Assembly (NCBI RefSeq): GCF_900182935.1
Contig: NZ_FXUE01000003.1
Coordinates: 310,001-374,000 of the forward strand
Length of the DNA: 64,000 nucleotides
DNA from: Fibrobacter sp. UWB10
GTDB taxonomy: Bacteria; Fibrobacterota; Fibrobacteria; Fibrobacterales; Fibrobacteraceae
Direction of reading: 5' to 3'
The position numbers and the translations under genes were made by a program. Positions 16,456 to 25,947 of the stretch are shown here, one piece after another. Positions within the stretch are counted from its first letter, which is position 1; each line of letters opens with the position of its first letter. The notes under the pieces were generated by a model, which was not told where the DNA came from, made no database searches, and saw only the letters and a program-made list of their open reading frames with translations.

Positions 16456-17751
16456 ATGCAATCGCTTGGTATGGATTATTTGAATTCTAGGCTCATGTTT
16501 GGCATGGTGCCGGGGCTTGAATCGACTCGCAAACTCTGCAACGCTCTCGGAAATCCTGAACGCTCTTTCAAGACAATCCATATCGTCGGTACCAACGGCA
16601 AGGGCTCTACGAGCTATTACCTCGCAGGCATTTTGCAGGCACATGGTTTTAAGACGGGGCTATTCACGAGCCCGCATCTGGTAAGCCTTCGCGAACGTAT
16701 TCGTGTAAACGACAATCCCATTAGCGATTCTGATTTGAACCGTTTGCTCCTCCAGGTGAAGGCCGCTGCAGAACAAGTGCAGGTGGAACCGACCTTCTTT
16801 GAGGTCTTGACGCTTGTATCGTTTTTGTATTACGCTGAGCAGGGTGTAGATGTTGTTTCGATGGAAGCGGGTATGGGCGGCCGCTTGGACAGTACGGCGG
16901 TGGCATGTGGTAATATCGTGGTTCTTACGAGTATCGGGCTTGAACACACCGAAGTCTTGGGCCCCACCGAAAGCGCTATTCTTAAAGAAAAGATGGCTGT
17001 TGTAGAAGCGGACCGTCGTCGCAATAAGACTTTTGTGGTCGGAGGCCTTTCCGAAGAATTGTTGGCAGAAGCCCGTGCTTATGCAAGTGAACTTGGTGCT
17101 GAATGTATCGTTCCTGAAATTCGGACTGACATCAAGCTCCCGAATTTGGGCCGCCATTACATTGAAAACGCAAGCCTTTCTTTGGCTGCCGCTGAAAGCT
17201 TTATAAAGGGCGCCGGCCGTCCTTATGACGAAGCCTTGGCCCTCAAGACTCTCGAAACCCGCTCTTGGGCGGGGCGCATGCAGCAACTCGCCGACAAGAA
17301 CGGAGAAGTCCGCTACATTCTGGATGGCGCTCATAATTCCCATGCGGTGCGTCGTCTTGTCGAAACGCTCGCTCAATATTATCCGGGAGTCCAGTTCCAT
17401 TGTGTATTCGGGGCTCTCAAGGATAAAGATGTGGGCGAGATGCTCAAGTTGATGTCTCCGTTTGTAAGCCACTGGCATATTACCAAGACGCCGTATCCGC
17501 GTTTCCGTGAATTGGACGATTTGCGATCAGAACTTTCGAATTTGGGTTTGAAGGTGGCTAGCGAAGGCGAACTCAGTCGCGAATTTTTGGATCAGGTCGC
17601 CGAGACTGCCTACGCAGATAATAAAAATGTCCCCGTTTTGGTGACCGGTAGCCTCTATATGATAGGTGAAACGGTGCAGGCTCTCAAGGACGATTTTGAC
17701 GGATTGGCGTTTTTTCGTGGCCTTGAGCCCTCGACTAACGAACACCGCTAA
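16456..17751 (+). CDS. folC: Dihydrofolate synthase / folylpolyglutamate synthase
   Basis: A 431-residue Mur-ligase-family enzyme. The P-loop is GTNGKGST (46-53), followed by the FTSPHLVSLRERIRVN folate-binding segment, EAGMGGRLDSTAV, TSIGLEHTEVLG, the carbamylated-lysine region ILKEKMAVV, and in the C-terminal domain LDGAHNSHAVRRL with the conserved Asp-His. It adds glutamate to dihydropteroate and tetrahydrofolates. Length and motif order are complete. Single gene ending about 270 bp before the V-ATPase operon. Confidence 0.92.
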   Translation: MQSLGMDYLNSRLMFGMVPGLESTRKLCNALGNPERSFKTIHIVGTNGKGSTSYYLAGILQAHGFKTGLFTSPHLVSLRERIRVNDNPISDSDLNRLLLQVKAAAEQVQVEPTFFEVLTLVSFLYYAEQGVDVVSMEAGMGGRLDSTAVACGNIVVLTSIGLEHTEVLGPTESAILKEKMAVVEADRRRNKTFVVGGLSEELLAEARAYASELGAECIVPEIRTDIKLPNLGRHYIENASLSLAAAESFIKGAGRPYDEALALKTLETRSWAGRMQQLADKNGEVRYILDGAHNSHAVRRLVETLAQYYPGVQFHCVFGALKDKDVGEMLKLMSPFVSHWHITKTPYPRFRELDDLRSELSNLGLKVASEGELSREFLDQVAETAYADNKNVPVLVTGSLYMIGETVQALKDDFDGLAFFRGLEPSTNEHR

Positions 17752-17761
17752 TTTTGCGTAG

Positions 17762-17829
17762 AAAACAATTTCTGTAAACCGTTTTGGCTCCAAAACAATT
17801 CTTGTAAATCCAAAAGTTTTCCTTGTAAA
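17762..17829 (+). repeat. Three imperfect direct repeats between folC and the V-ATPase operon
   Basis: AAAACAATTTCTGTAAAC (17762-17779), AAAACAATTCTTGTAAAT (17792-17809) and AAAAGTTTTCCTTGTAAAC (ending 17829) share an A-run plus TGTAAA. They start just after folC. They could be binding sites or a decayed tandem duplication. The rest of the 270-bp spacer is AT-rich with no gene visible. Confidence 0.4.
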
Positions 17830-17933
17830 CTTTAGTTTTCGCATTTTTTGCGTTTTTATCGCCCAAAACGTGATTTTTATCCATTATTTCAAAAAATTTG
17901 CCGTTTTTTTCGTCTTTTTGCCCAAATTACTTG

Positions 17934-17939
17934 TATATT
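17934..17939 (+). promoter_or_regulatory. Putative -10 of the V-ATPase operon
   Basis: TATATT in an AT-rich stretch about 84 bases before the first ATG. A start near 17946 would give a leader of roughly 75 nt. No good -35 is seen. Confidence 0.35.
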
Positions 17940-18022
17940 AGTATCAAAATTTTCCCAAAAGGCTCTTTTGGTGCATTTTTTGCTATCCAAAATCCTTTGG
18001 AACGTCATTGGAGATGATATAT

Positions 18023-18625
18023 ATGGCAGAAGACTTGCAATACCTTATGGAACGCATCCAGAAAGATGCTGTCGATAAAGCAGAAACCGAGGCTGCGGCA
18101 ATCATTGCCCGCGCCAAGGACAAAGCGGCAGAAATCGTAAAGGCGGCAGAAGCCGAAGCGAGCGCCAAGCTCGAAAAGGCCGATAAGGACGCCGAAGCGT
18201 TTACGGAACGCAGCGAACGCACTCTGGAACAGTCTGCCCGCGACCTCCTGCTTTCGGTAGGCAAGAACCTTGAAAAGATGATTATGGATTTGCTGAACCT
18301 CCAGGTGGAAAAGTCCCTCGACGAATCCACCGTGAAGTCCATGCTTTTGACCCTTGCTAAGAACTATTCTTCCGACATCGAAGTAGATTTCTCTGACGCC
18401 GATGCCCGCAAGCTCAGTTCCTTTGTGATGGGCGAATTTGCCAAGCAGCTTTCCGCCGGCGTTAAGGTCGAAAGCGACAAGGGTGTCAAGTTCGGCTTCC
18501 GCGTTAAGCTCGATGGCGGCAAAGTCACTCACGAATTTACTGAAGCGGCCATGGCCGATGCTCTCTCGGCCCTGCTCCGTCCGCAACTTTCCCGCGTTGT
18601 AAACGCCGCTGCCCAGGCCAAGTAG
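18023..18625 (+). CDS. atpE: V-type ATPase subunit E
   Basis: A 200-residue protein from the ATG at 18023, chosen because GGAG lies nine bases upstream (an ATG at 18008 adds five residues). The N-terminal half is a long Ala/Glu/Lys-rich coiled coil (DKAETEAAAIIARAKDKAAEIVKAAEAEA), the C-terminal half compact alpha/beta. In V-type enzymes subunit E is the peripheral stalk anchoring the A3B3 head. First gene of the operon. Do not confuse with F-type AtpE (c subunit). Confidence 0.88.
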   Translation: MAEDLQYLMERIQKDAVDKAETEAAAIIARAKDKAAEIVKAAEAEASAKLEKADKDAEAFTERSERTLEQSARDLLLSVGKNLEKMIMDLLNLQVEKSLDESTVKSMLLTLAKNYSSDIEVDFSDADARKLSSFVMGEFAKQLSAGVKVESDKGVKFGFRVKLDGGKVTHEFTEAAMADALSALLRPQLSRVVNAAAQAK

Positions 18626-18632
18626 GTTAGCG

Positions 18633-19190
18633 ATGAGCTCTCCTTCTTACCTGATGGCCTCTCTTCCGATGATTGAGATGGGCGATGTTCCGCCTCTCTC
18701 CATGGAAGAGTTCCGTCACCGCTGCATCGGTGTGCTGTCCGATTCGGAAATCTCCGCTTTGGACGCCCTTCTCGATGACGGTGAATGCGAAGAATGTGAC
18801 GACGAATTCGTTCGTGCCTACAAGGCCCACGAAATCCAGATGAAGAACGTTTCGGGTAGGCTCCGCGCTGCGGCGTGGGGTCCCGATGTCCGTTTTACGG
18901 ACAAGTCCTTCCCGGGCTACGATGTCACTTTCGCAAAGATGATTCAGGACGCGTTTGCCAAGTCGAATCCTATGGAAAAAGAGCAGGATATCGACAAGGC
19001 CCGTTTCTGGCTTGTGGACTCGCTTGCAGGTGTGGGCGAGGGTACCGTCAAGCATGTTTACGCTTATGCTATCAAGCTGAAAATTTGTGAACGCTGGGCT
19101 CGCCTGACCGAAGCTGCAGGCGACAGCGCCGTGTTGAATGTTATTAATGCAAACGATCCTGCATACGCCTCTACGGTGGAGCAGGAATGA
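18633..19190 (+). CDS. DUF2764 protein of V-ATPase operons
   Basis: 185 residues beginning MSSPSYLMASLPMIEMGD, with a C-terminal helix that includes ICERWARL. Proteins of this DUF2764 type occupy this exact slot between E and A in V-ATPase operons of Chlamydia, spirochaetes and Bacteroidetes. They are suspected to replace subunit C, which is absent here. Starts 7 bp after the E gene, with AGGT upstream. Function is inferred from position. Confidence 0.78.
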   Translation: MSSPSYLMASLPMIEMGDVPPLSMEEFRHRCIGVLSDSEISALDALLDDGECEECDDEFVRAYKAHEIQMKNVSGRLRAAAWGPDVRFTDKSFPGYDVTFAKMIQDAFAKSNPMEKEQDIDKARFWLVDSLAGVGEGTVKHVYAYAIKLKICERWARLTEAAGDSAVLNVINANDPAYASTVEQE

Positions 19191-19207
19191 CCGGAGGTCC
19201 ATTTTCA

Positions 19208-20965
19208 ATGGCTAGTATCGGAAAAATCATCGGCGTGAACGGAAACTTGATCCGTGTCAAGTTCGAAACCGCCGTGTCTCAGAACGAAGTGGCGTATGCC
19301 AAGCTTACCCAGAAAAACAAGGACGGCAAGTCCGAAGTTATCCCCCTTAAGAGCGAAGTCATCCGTATTCGCGGTGACTACGCCGAACTCCAGGTGTTCG
19401 AAGACACCACGGGGCTCAAGACGGGTGACGAGGTGGAATTCACTGGCGAACTTTTGTCCGTAGAACTTGGCCCCGGCCTTTTGACCCAGGTCTTTGACGG
19501 TTTGCAGAACCCGCTCCCGAAGCTTGCTGATGAATGCGGTTTCTTCCTGCAGCGTGGTAAGTATTTGAAGGCGCTCCCGCGCGACAAGAAGTGGGCATTT
19601 ACCCCGGTCGCTAAGGTGGGCGATGTGGTTGTTGCTGGCGATACGCTCGGCACTGTTCCCGAAGGCGTGTTCACGCACCGCATTATGGTGCCGTTCCGCC
19701 TGCTCGGCAAGTGGACTGTGGAATCGGTCGCTGCCGCTGGCGAACATGTGGTTGAAGATGTGGTTGCCAAGCTCAAGAATGACAAGGGCGAAACCCAGGA
19801 CGTGACCATGGTGCAGACCTGGCCGGTGAAGATGCCGATCAAGGCCTTCGAAGAACGTCTCCGTCCGAGCAAGCCGCTGACCATGCAGCAGCGCATTATC
19901 GATACGTTCTTCCCCGTGATGCAGGGCGGTACGTTCTGTACGCCGGGCCCCTTCGGTGCCGGTAAGACCGTGCTCCAGCAGCTCATGAGCCGCTACGCTG
20001 ACGTGGATATCGTGATCTTGGCCGCTTGCGGTGAACGTGCAGGTGAAGTGGTGGAAACCCTCCGCGAATTCCCTGAACTGATTGACCCGCGTACCGGCAA
20101 GTCCCTCATGGAACGTACGCTGATTATTTGTAACACGTCTTCGATGCCGGTGGCTGCTCGTGAAGCTTCTGTGTATACGGGCGTGACTCTCGCCGAATAC
20201 TACCGCCAGATGGGCCTGAACGTGCTCCTCTTGGCTGACTCGACTTCCCGTTGGGCTCAGGCTCTGCGTGAAATGAGTGGCCGTTTGGAAGAAATTCCGG
20301 GCGAAGAAGCCTTCCCGGCTTACCTCGAATCCGTGATCGCTGCCTTCTATGAACGCGGTGGCGTGGTTCGCCTGAAGGACGGCTCTACCGGTTCCGTGAC
20401 GATTTGCGGTTCCGTGTCGCCTGCAGGTGGTAACTTCGAAGAACCGGTGACCCAGGCTACCTTGAAGGTGGTGGGCGCATTCCTCGGCCTTTCCCGTGAA
20501 CGTTCCGACCAGCGCCGCTTCCCGGCAATCCACCCGCTGGATTCCTGGTCCAAGTACGAAGGCATTATCGATTCCAAGAAGGTTGCCGAAGCCCGTCACA
20601 TCCTCGCAAACGGCGTGGACGTGAACAACATGATGAAGGTGGTGGGCGAAGAAGGTACCTCTATCGACGACTTCGTGATTTACCTGAAGTCCGAATACCT
20701 CGATGCCGTTTACCTGCAGCAGGACGCCTATAACGAAATCGACGCCGCTTGCTCTGCTGAACGTCAGAAGTACGTGTTCGACAAGGTTTACACCATTCTC
20801 AAGACCCCGATGAAGTTCAGCGAAAAGGACGTCGCTCGTACGTTCTTCCTTAAGCTCACTCAGTCGACGAAGGACTGGAACCGCGTCAAGTTCGATTCCC
20901 AGGAATTCAAGGATCTTGAACAAAGTATTTTTGCTTCCGTGAAGGAGGTTTCCGCTAATGCATAA
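19208..20965 (+). CDS. atpA: V-type ATPase catalytic subunit A
   Basis: 585 residues starting [12 protein letters not shown] at 19208, with GGAGGT ten bases upstream. An ATG at 19187 overlaps the previous stop but would add an atypical MTGGPFS. The Walker A loop [12 protein letters not shown] is near residue 245. The large non-homologous insert (~110-200), [17 protein letters not shown] with catalytic Glu, and [15 protein letters not shown] all fit the catalytic A subunit. ATP binding and hydrolysis or synthesis occur at the A/B interfaces. Confidence 0.95.
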   Translation: MASIGKIIGVNGNLIRVKFETAVSQNEVAYAKLTQKNKDGKSEVIPLKSEVIRIRGDYAELQVFEDTTGLKTGDEVEFTGELLSVELGPGLLTQVFDGLQNPLPKLADECGFFLQRGKYLKALPRDKKWAFTPVAKVGDVVVAGDTLGTVPEGVFTHRIMVPFRLLGKWTVESVAAAGEHVVEDVVAKLKNDKGETQDVTMVQTWPVKMPIKAFEERLRPSKPLTMQQRIIDTFFPVMQGGTFCTPGPFGAGKTVLQQLMSRYADVDIVILAACGERAGEVVETLREFPELIDPRTGKSLMERTLIICNTSSMPVAAREASVYTGVTLAEYYRQMGLNVLLLADSTSRWAQALREMSGRLEEIPGEEAFPAYLESVIAAFYERGGVVRLKDGSTGSVTICGSVSPAGGNFEEPVTQATLKVVGAFLGLSRERSDQRRFPAIHPLDSWSKYEGIIDSKKVAEARHILANGVDVNNMMKVVGEEGTSIDDFVIYLKSEYLDAVYLQQDAYNEIDAACSAERQKYVFDKVYTILKTPMKFSEKDVARTFFLKLTQSTKDWNRVKFDSQEFKDLEQSIFASVKEVSANA

Positions 20966-22259
20966 TGTGGCATACCATCGTATTGAACGCATCGCCGGTT
21001 CCGTGATTACGCTCCGTGCCGAAGGTGTAGCAAACCAGGAACTTGCCCAGGTGACAAGTTCGTTCGGAACATCCCTTGCCCGCGTGATCCGTATTGACGG
21101 CGACATGGTGGACTTGCAGGTGTTCGCAGGTGCCCGTGGTATTTCGACCGACTCCGAAGTACGCTTCCTTGGCGAACCGATGAAGGTTCCGTACAGCGAA
21201 GCCTTGCTTGGCCGCGTGTTTAACGGTGCCGGTAAGCCCCGTGATAACGGCCCCGAAGTGGACGGCGAACGCATTACTATCGGTGGCCCTTCCGTGAACC
21301 CCGCAAAGCGTATCATCCCGAAGACGATGGTGCGTACGGGTATCCCGATGATCGACGTGTTCAACACACTCGTGGTTTCGCAGAAGCTTCCGATTTTCTC
21401 TATCGCCGGTGAACCGTATAACGAACTCTTGGCCCGTATCGCATTGCAGGCCGAAGTGGACGTGATTATCCTCGGCGGCATGGGCCTGAAGCACGATGAC
21501 TATCTGTACTTGAAGGACTTCCTCGAAAAGAATGGTGCCTTGAGCCGTACGGTGATGTTCATGCACACCGCCTCTGACCCGATCGTGGAATGCTTGCTCG
21601 TGCCGGATGCTTCTTTGGCTGTGGCTGAAAAGTTCGCTACCGAAGGCAAGAACGTGCTCGTGCTTCTCACCGACATGACGAACTTTGCCGACGCCATGAA
21701 GGAAATCGCCATTACGATGGAACAGATTCCGTCGAACCGTGGTTATCCCGGCGACCTTTACTCTCAGCTTGCTAGCCGTTACGAAAAGGCTGTGGACTTC
21801 GAAGGTTCTGGCTCCATCACCATTCTGGCTGTGACGACCATGCCTGGCGACGACGTGACCCACCCGGTTCCGGATAACACCGGTTACATTACCGAAGGTC
21901 AGTTCTACCTGCGTAAGGGCCGTATCGAACCGTTCGGTTCTCTGTCTCGTTTGAAACAGCAGGTGAACGGCAAGACCCGTAGCGACCACCGTACCATCAT
22001 GAACACCATGATTCAGCTGTACGCAAGCTACAAGGAAACTTTGGAAAAGCAGTCCATGGGCTTCAACATGAGTAACTGGGACCAGAAGCTGTTGAAGTAT
22101 GGCCAGCGTTTCGAAAGCGAAATGATGGACCTTTCCGTCAACATTCCGCTGGAAAAGGCTTTGGACCTTGGCTGGGAAATCCTTGCTGACTGTTTCGCAC
22201 CCGAAGAAACGGGTATTCCGACCAAGATGATCAACGAATATTGGCCCAAGAAGGGGTAA
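20958..22259 (+). CDS. atpB: V-type ATPase subunit B
   Basis: 433 residues. It overlaps the A gene by eight bases, with GGAGG nine bases upstream. Typical B-subunit blocks are [14 protein letters not shown], the KIPIFS-equivalent [55 protein letters not shown] and [22 protein letters not shown]. It lacks a true P-loop, as expected of the non-catalytic subunit. Confidence 0.95.
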   Translation: MHNVAYHRIERIAGSVITLRAEGVANQELAQVTSSFGTSLARVIRIDGDMVDLQVFAGARGISTDSEVRFLGEPMKVPYSEALLGRVFNGAGKPRDNGPEVDGERITIGGPSVNPAKRIIPKTMVRTGIPMIDVFNTLVVSQKLPIFSIAGEPYNELLARIALQAEVDVIILGGMGLKHDDYLYLKDFLEKNGALSRTVMFMHTASDPIVECLLVPDASLAVAEKFATEGKNVLVLLTDMTNFADAMKEIAITMEQIPSNRGYPGDLYSQLASRYEKAVDFEGSGSITILAVTTMPGDDVTHPVPDNTGYITEGQFYLRKGRIEPFGSLSRLKQQVNGKTRSDHRTIMNTMIQLYASYKETLEKQSMGFNMSNWDQKLLKYGQRFESEMMDLSVNIPLEKALDLGWEILADCFAPEETGIPTKMINEYWPKKG

Positions 22260-22260
22260 T

Positions 22261-22893
22261 ATGGCGAAGGTCAAGTTAACTAAAAACGCCCTCAAGGCGG
22301 AACGCGACGCATTGAAGCGCTTCCAGCGCTATCTGCCGACGTTGCTCTTGAAAAAGCAGCAGCTGCAGATGGAAATGCGCACGCTCCAGGAGAGGGTGAT
22401 GGCTAAGCGAGAAGAGGAGGACAAGCTCCGCAAGAGCATGGCTTCCTGGATTTCGCTGTTTGCCGAACCCATCGAATGGTCAAAGTACCTGTCGGTGAAG
22501 GAAGTGCGCCAGGGCGAAGGTAACATCGCCGGCGTGAAGATTCCGACATATGACGGGGTAGACTTTAATATCGCCATTCCGGATTTCTTCACCACGCCCG
22601 TGTGGCTAGACGACGGTATCAGAAGCCTTCAGGGCCTGATTTCGCTGCGTCTGGAACGCCGCGTGCTCGAAAAGCAGTACGAGCTTCTTTCTAAGGAACT
22701 GCGTACCACGAGCCAGCGCGTGAACCTGTTCGAAAAGGTGAAGATTCCCGAGGCGAAGGAAAATATCCGCGTCATCAACATCTTCCTGGGCGACCAGCAG
22801 ACCAGTGGCGTTGCCCGCAGCAAGCTTGCTAAGGGTAAGGCTACCGCCCGTACCGCTGCCCAGGATGCACTCGCGAAGGAGGCCGCCGCATGA
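22261..22893 (+). CDS. atpD: V-type ATPase subunit D
   Basis: 210 residues, almost entirely helical: an N-terminal helix beginning KVKLTKNALKAERDALKRFQRYLPTLLLKKQQL and a C-terminal helix (KIPEAKENIRVINIFLGDQQ) that pair as the central rotor shaft. The basic Ala-rich tail is typical. It starts one base after the B stop and its own stop overlaps the I start (ATGA). Confidence 0.9.
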   Translation: MAKVKLTKNALKAERDALKRFQRYLPTLLLKKQQLQMEMRTLQERVMAKREEEDKLRKSMASWISLFAEPIEWSKYLSVKEVRQGEGNIAGVKIPTYDGVDFNIAIPDFFTTPVWLDDGIRSLQGLISLRLERRVLEKQYELLSKELRTTSQRVNLFEKVKIPEAKENIRVINIFLGDQQTSGVARSKLAKGKATARTAAQDALAKEAAA

Positions 22894-24818
22894 TTACTCC
22901 TATGAAGAAAGTGACGGTGCTGACGGTTGCAAGTGCAGTTGAAGAGACGCTCCAGGCGCTCCGTACGCTTGAAATTTTGCACCTCACGCCCTTGCAGGCG
23001 GCAGCAGGCGCCAAGCTGAACAAGGCCCGCGGCGAAATGAACCGCGTACAGAAGGCCTTGGAAGTGGTGCCCGAAAAGGCCCCGAAGGGTGTGACTCCCG
23101 TGAAGGAAGCCGCTCCGGCAGCAAGCCTTATCGATGAAATCCAGAACCTGGTTGCCGAAAGCAAGCAAGCGGAAATCGACAAGGAACAGGCCGAAGAGGA
23201 ACTCACTAAACTTTCCATGTTCAAGAACCTGGACCCCGCAACGGCAGCAGCACTCGCGGCGAAGGGTATCTATGTCAAACTGTACCAGCTCCATGACGGT
23301 AAAATCCCGTTCGAACTCGATGGCGAAGGTTCCATCGAAGAATTCGGTCAGGATGAAAACGGCAAGTATGTAGCTGTCGTGAGCAGGGGAGAAGCCCCTG
23401 TCGCCGTGAAGGGTAACTTCACCGAACTCACGATGCCGCAAAAATCGCTTGCCGAATACCGCGAAATGGAAGCGAAAGCCAAGGAAACGCTTGCCCGCGT
23501 TGAAAAACGCCTGGGTGAACTTTCGGGCGTCAGGGAATCTATCGAAGACAAACTCCTCGAAGTGGGTGACGACTACCGCATGGTCGAAGCCGAAGCCTCG
23601 ATGGTGGGCGACAAGAACGTCGCTGCCGTGCAGGGCTTCTGCCCGGCTCCGCGTGTCGGCGAACTCGAGAAGGCCGCCCGCGAACACGGCTGGGGCCTCC
23701 TGGTGGACGACCCCGCCGAGGACGACGATATCCCGACGCTGTTGACCTACAGCAAGCTCAGCCGTCCCATGCAGTTCCTGTACGACATCATCGGCATTTC
23801 GCCGGGGTACAAGGAAGTGGACGTGTCGGCCGTGTTCCTTTGCTTCTTCAGCATCTTCTTTGCGATGATTGTGGGCGACTCGGCTTACGGCCTGTTGTTC
23901 CTCGGTCTGGCACTCTTTGCCCGCTCCAAGATGCCGAAGGCAAACCCTGCTGGTTTCCACTTTATCTACCTCATGAGCATCGCCACCATCGTGTGGGGTG
24001 TCATCAACGCAAGTTTCCTCGGACTTTCTCCGGCGCTTGCGGGGTGGACGTATTACCTGGACATCACCAACTACGGCTGGTTGCCTGAACCGCTGAAGAA
24101 CGCGATGCTCTGGATCCGCACTAGTGCCCCGACTGACCCTGCGAAGTTCGAAGCCTACAAGGCCTTTGCCCAGTCGATCACGATCCTGCCCGATAGCTTC
24201 GTGCCGAAGGCAGCAGGTGCCTCCCAGATGCAGCATATCCAGCTGTTCTGCTTCTGCATCGCCGTGGTCCACCTGAGTATCGCTCATATCTGGAACGTGT
24301 GCGTGCGCATCAAGCGCAAGGACTCTACGTTCATGGCGCAGGTGGGCTGGCTTATCGGCTGTTGGGTGATGTTCTTCCTTGCGTGCCAGATGGTGCTCGG
24401 TATCGATATGCCGAAGTTCGTCATCCCGATGTTCATCGTGGAAGCCGTTCTCCTGGTGCTCTTTACCGTTCCGCCGAAGCGCCTCAAACAGGACTTCATC
24501 AGCATCCCGATGCTTGTGCTTGACGTGGTGAACAGCTTTACCGACGTGATCAGTTACATCCGTCTGTTCGCTGTGGGCATGTCCGGTGCGGCCATTGCCG
24601 AAGCGTTCAACGACATGCTTTCGCCGCTGTTCGGCTCCGCTGTCGGTATCGCCGGTGCAGCCTTCCTGCTGCTCTTCGTGCATGGCCTGAACATCGCGCT
24701 TGCGGTCATGGGCGTCGCGGTCCACGCGGTACGTCTGAATACACTCGAATTTTCAAATGGACTTGGCCAGGAATGGAGCGGATTCGCGTTCGCGCCCTTC
24801 GCCAAGCAGAAAAATTAA
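22890..24818 (+). CDS. atpI: V-type ATPase membrane subunit I
   Basis: 642 residues (subunit a/I family). The soluble N-terminal half has coiled-coil arms (EQAEEELTKLSMF; AKETLARVEKRLGEL). The C-terminal half, from about residue 310, has seven to eight membrane helices including FFAMIVGDSAYGLLF, and the functional helix FTDVISYIRLFAVGMSGAAIAEAFN, whose arginine faces the K ring. It forms the ion half-channels. Somewhat short for the family, which fits the compact bacterial V-ATPase type. Confidence 0.92.
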   Translation: MITPMKKVTVLTVASAVEETLQALRTLEILHLTPLQAAAGAKLNKARGEMNRVQKALEVVPEKAPKGVTPVKEAAPAASLIDEIQNLVAESKQAEIDKEQAEEELTKLSMFKNLDPATAAALAAKGIYVKLYQLHDGKIPFELDGEGSIEEFGQDENGKYVAVVSRGEAPVAVKGNFTELTMPQKSLAEYREMEAKAKETLARVEKRLGELSGVRESIEDKLLEVGDDYRMVEAEASMVGDKNVAAVQGFCPAPRVGELEKAAREHGWGLLVDDPAEDDDIPTLLTYSKLSRPMQFLYDIIGISPGYKEVDVSAVFLCFFSIFFAMIVGDSAYGLLFLGLALFARSKMPKANPAGFHFIYLMSIATIVWGVINASFLGLSPALAGWTYYLDITNYGWLPEPLKNAMLWIRTSAPTDPAKFEAYKAFAQSITILPDSFVPKAAGASQMQHIQLFCFCIAVVHLSIAHIWNVCVRIKRKDSTFMAQVGWLIGCWVMFFLACQMVLGIDMPKFVIPMFIVEAVLLVLFTVPPKRLKQDFISIPMLVLDVVNSFTDVISYIRLFAVGMSGAAIAEAFNDMLSPLFGSAVGIAGAAFLLLFVHGLNIALAVMGVAVHAVRLNTLEFSNGLGQEWSGFAFAPFAKQKN

Positions 24819-24857
24819 ACCAAGGGATGATTCCCGCTACTTAATGAGGAAAAAACA

Positions 24858-25313
24858 ATGGAACCGAATACAATGGTGACTCTCGCTAAAATGGGTGCTG
24901 CAGCTGCGCTTGGCATTGCGGCTATGGGCTCTGCCCTTGGTTGCGGAACGGCCGGTATGTCCGCCATCACGATGTGGAAGAAGGCTTATGCCCAGGGCAA
25001 GTCTGCTCTCTTCACACTCTTGGTGTTCGTGGGTGCCCCGATTTCCCAGACGATTTACGGCATGTTGCTCATGAACTTCATCTTGAGCAAGGCAGCCGAA
25101 AACGGCTTTACCAACTGGGGCGGCTGCCTCGGCGCCGGTATCTTCGGCGGTCTCGGCATGATGGCTTCTGCCTGGTATCAGGGCAAGTCCGCTGCTGTGG
25201 CTTGCGATGCTCTCGGTGAAACCGGCAAGGGCATGGTGAACTACTTGATGGTGCTCGGTATCGTGGAAACCGTGGCCCTGTTCGTTCTCGTGTTCTCCAT
25301 GATGGTGCTTTAA
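24858..25313 (+). CDS. atpK: V-type ATPase K subunit, copy 1 (full ligand set)
   Basis: 151 residues forming four membrane helices (two hairpins), the duplicated proteolipid type. Aligned by eye to Enterococcus hirae NtpK, the ion site reads Ser-Gln in APISQTIYG (for Thr64-Gln65), Gln in WYQGKSA (for Gln110) and Glu in VETVALF (for Glu139). This is nearly the complete sodium-binding set. Located directly after subunit I with a GAGG ribosome site. It builds the membrane rotor ring. Confidence 0.9.
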   Translation: MEPNTMVTLAKMGAAAALGIAAMGSALGCGTAGMSAITMWKKAYAQGKSALFTLLVFVGAPISQTIYGMLLMNFILSKAAENGFTNWGGCLGAGIFGGLGMMASAWYQGKSAAVACDALGETGKGMVNYLMVLGIVETVALFVLVFSMMVL

Positions 25314-25331
25314 TCCAGCGAGGTAACACGT

Positions 25332-25787
25332 ATGGATCAAGCTCAACTTTTAACGCTCGCGAAACTCGGCGCGGTGGCGGCCCTGGGCCTTGCCGCGGTG
25401 GGTTCTGCGCTGGGCTGCGGGACTGCCGGCATGGCGGCCATCGGGGCCTGGAAGAAGGCGTATCTCAAGGGTAAGAACGCGCTGTTTACGCTGCTCATCT
25501 TCGTGGGCGCGCCGATTGCGCAGACAATCTACGGCATGTTGCTGATGATGTACATCCTGAACAAGTCCCAGGCGGCCCCGGCCAACTGGGCTGCATACCT
25601 GGGTGTCGGCATCTTCGGTGGCATCGGCATGATGGCCAGCGCCTGGTACGTGGGCAAGTCCGCTGCGGACGCCTGCAACGCCCTCGGCGAAACTGGCAAG
25701 GGCCTGGTGAACTACCTGATGGTCTTGGGCGTCGGCGAAACCGTCGCACTGTTCGTCATGGTGTTCTCGATGATGTTGGTGTCGTAG
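25332..25787 (+). CDS. V-type ATPase K subunit, copy 2 (altered ion site)
   Basis: 151 residues, clearly paralogous to the copy 18 bp upstream along its whole length. The glutamate (GETVALF) and the first glutamine (APIAQTIYG) are kept, but the Ser/Thr ligand is Ala and the helix-3 glutamine is Val (WYVGKSA). In the Na+-type site these side chains contact the ion, so this copy probably binds H+ or binds Na+ poorly. Last gene of the operon; a strong terminator follows about 100 bp later. Confidence 0.9.
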   Translation: MDQAQLLTLAKLGAVAALGLAAVGSALGCGTAGMAAIGAWKKAYLKGKNALFTLLIFVGAPIAQTIYGMLLMMYILNKSQAAPANWAAYLGVGIFGGIGMMASAWYVGKSAADACNALGETGKGLVNYLMVLGVGETVALFVMVFSMMLVS

Positions 25788-25795
25788 GACAAAGT

Positions 25796-25870
25796 GTCAT
25801 CCTGAGCGAAGTTTCCTAAGGTCGGTGAGCTTGCCGAACCGCCGAAGGAAACGAAGTCGAAGGAACTCCT
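25796..25870. repeat. Dispersed intergenic repeat with internal dyad
   Basis: It begins GTCATCCTGAGCGAAG and ends in GAAGTCGAAGGA, the pattern of a repeat I know from many bacterial genomes. Nested inverted arms lie inside: GTTTCCT (25811-25817) with AGGAAAC (25846-25852), and GGTCGG with CCGAACC. A shortened relative occurs inside the lipoprotein gene at 35,074. Confidence 0.6.
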
Positions 25871-25884
25871 AAGCAATGAAAATA

Positions 25885-25912
25885 GCGGGGCAATGCCCCG
25901 CACCCTTTTTTT
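25885..25912 (+). terminator. Terminator of the V-ATPase operon
   Basis: GCGGGGC (25885-25891), loop AAT, GCCCCGC (25895-25901), then ACCC and a run of seven T. A strong intrinsic terminator. Confidence 0.9.
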
Positions 25913-25917
25913 ATAAT
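25912..25917 (+). promoter_or_regulatory. Putative -10 of the DUF3791/DUF3990 operon
   Basis: A consensus TATAAT beginning inside the T-run of the preceding terminator, about 30 bases before the first ATG. No good -35 is visible. Confidence 0.45.
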
Positions 25918-25947
25918 TGGACTGCGAAAAACAATTAGGATTAGACC

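Noticed and set aside
19205-21481. A 758-codon frame antisense to V-ATPase subunits A and B
   Set aside because: The sense strand encodes two highly conserved subunits with all motifs; the antisense frame is a shadow.
22629-24725. A 698-codon frame antisense to V-ATPase subunits D and I
   Set aside because: It spans two real genes in opposite orientation and is extremely His/Arg/Glu-rich, without motifs.
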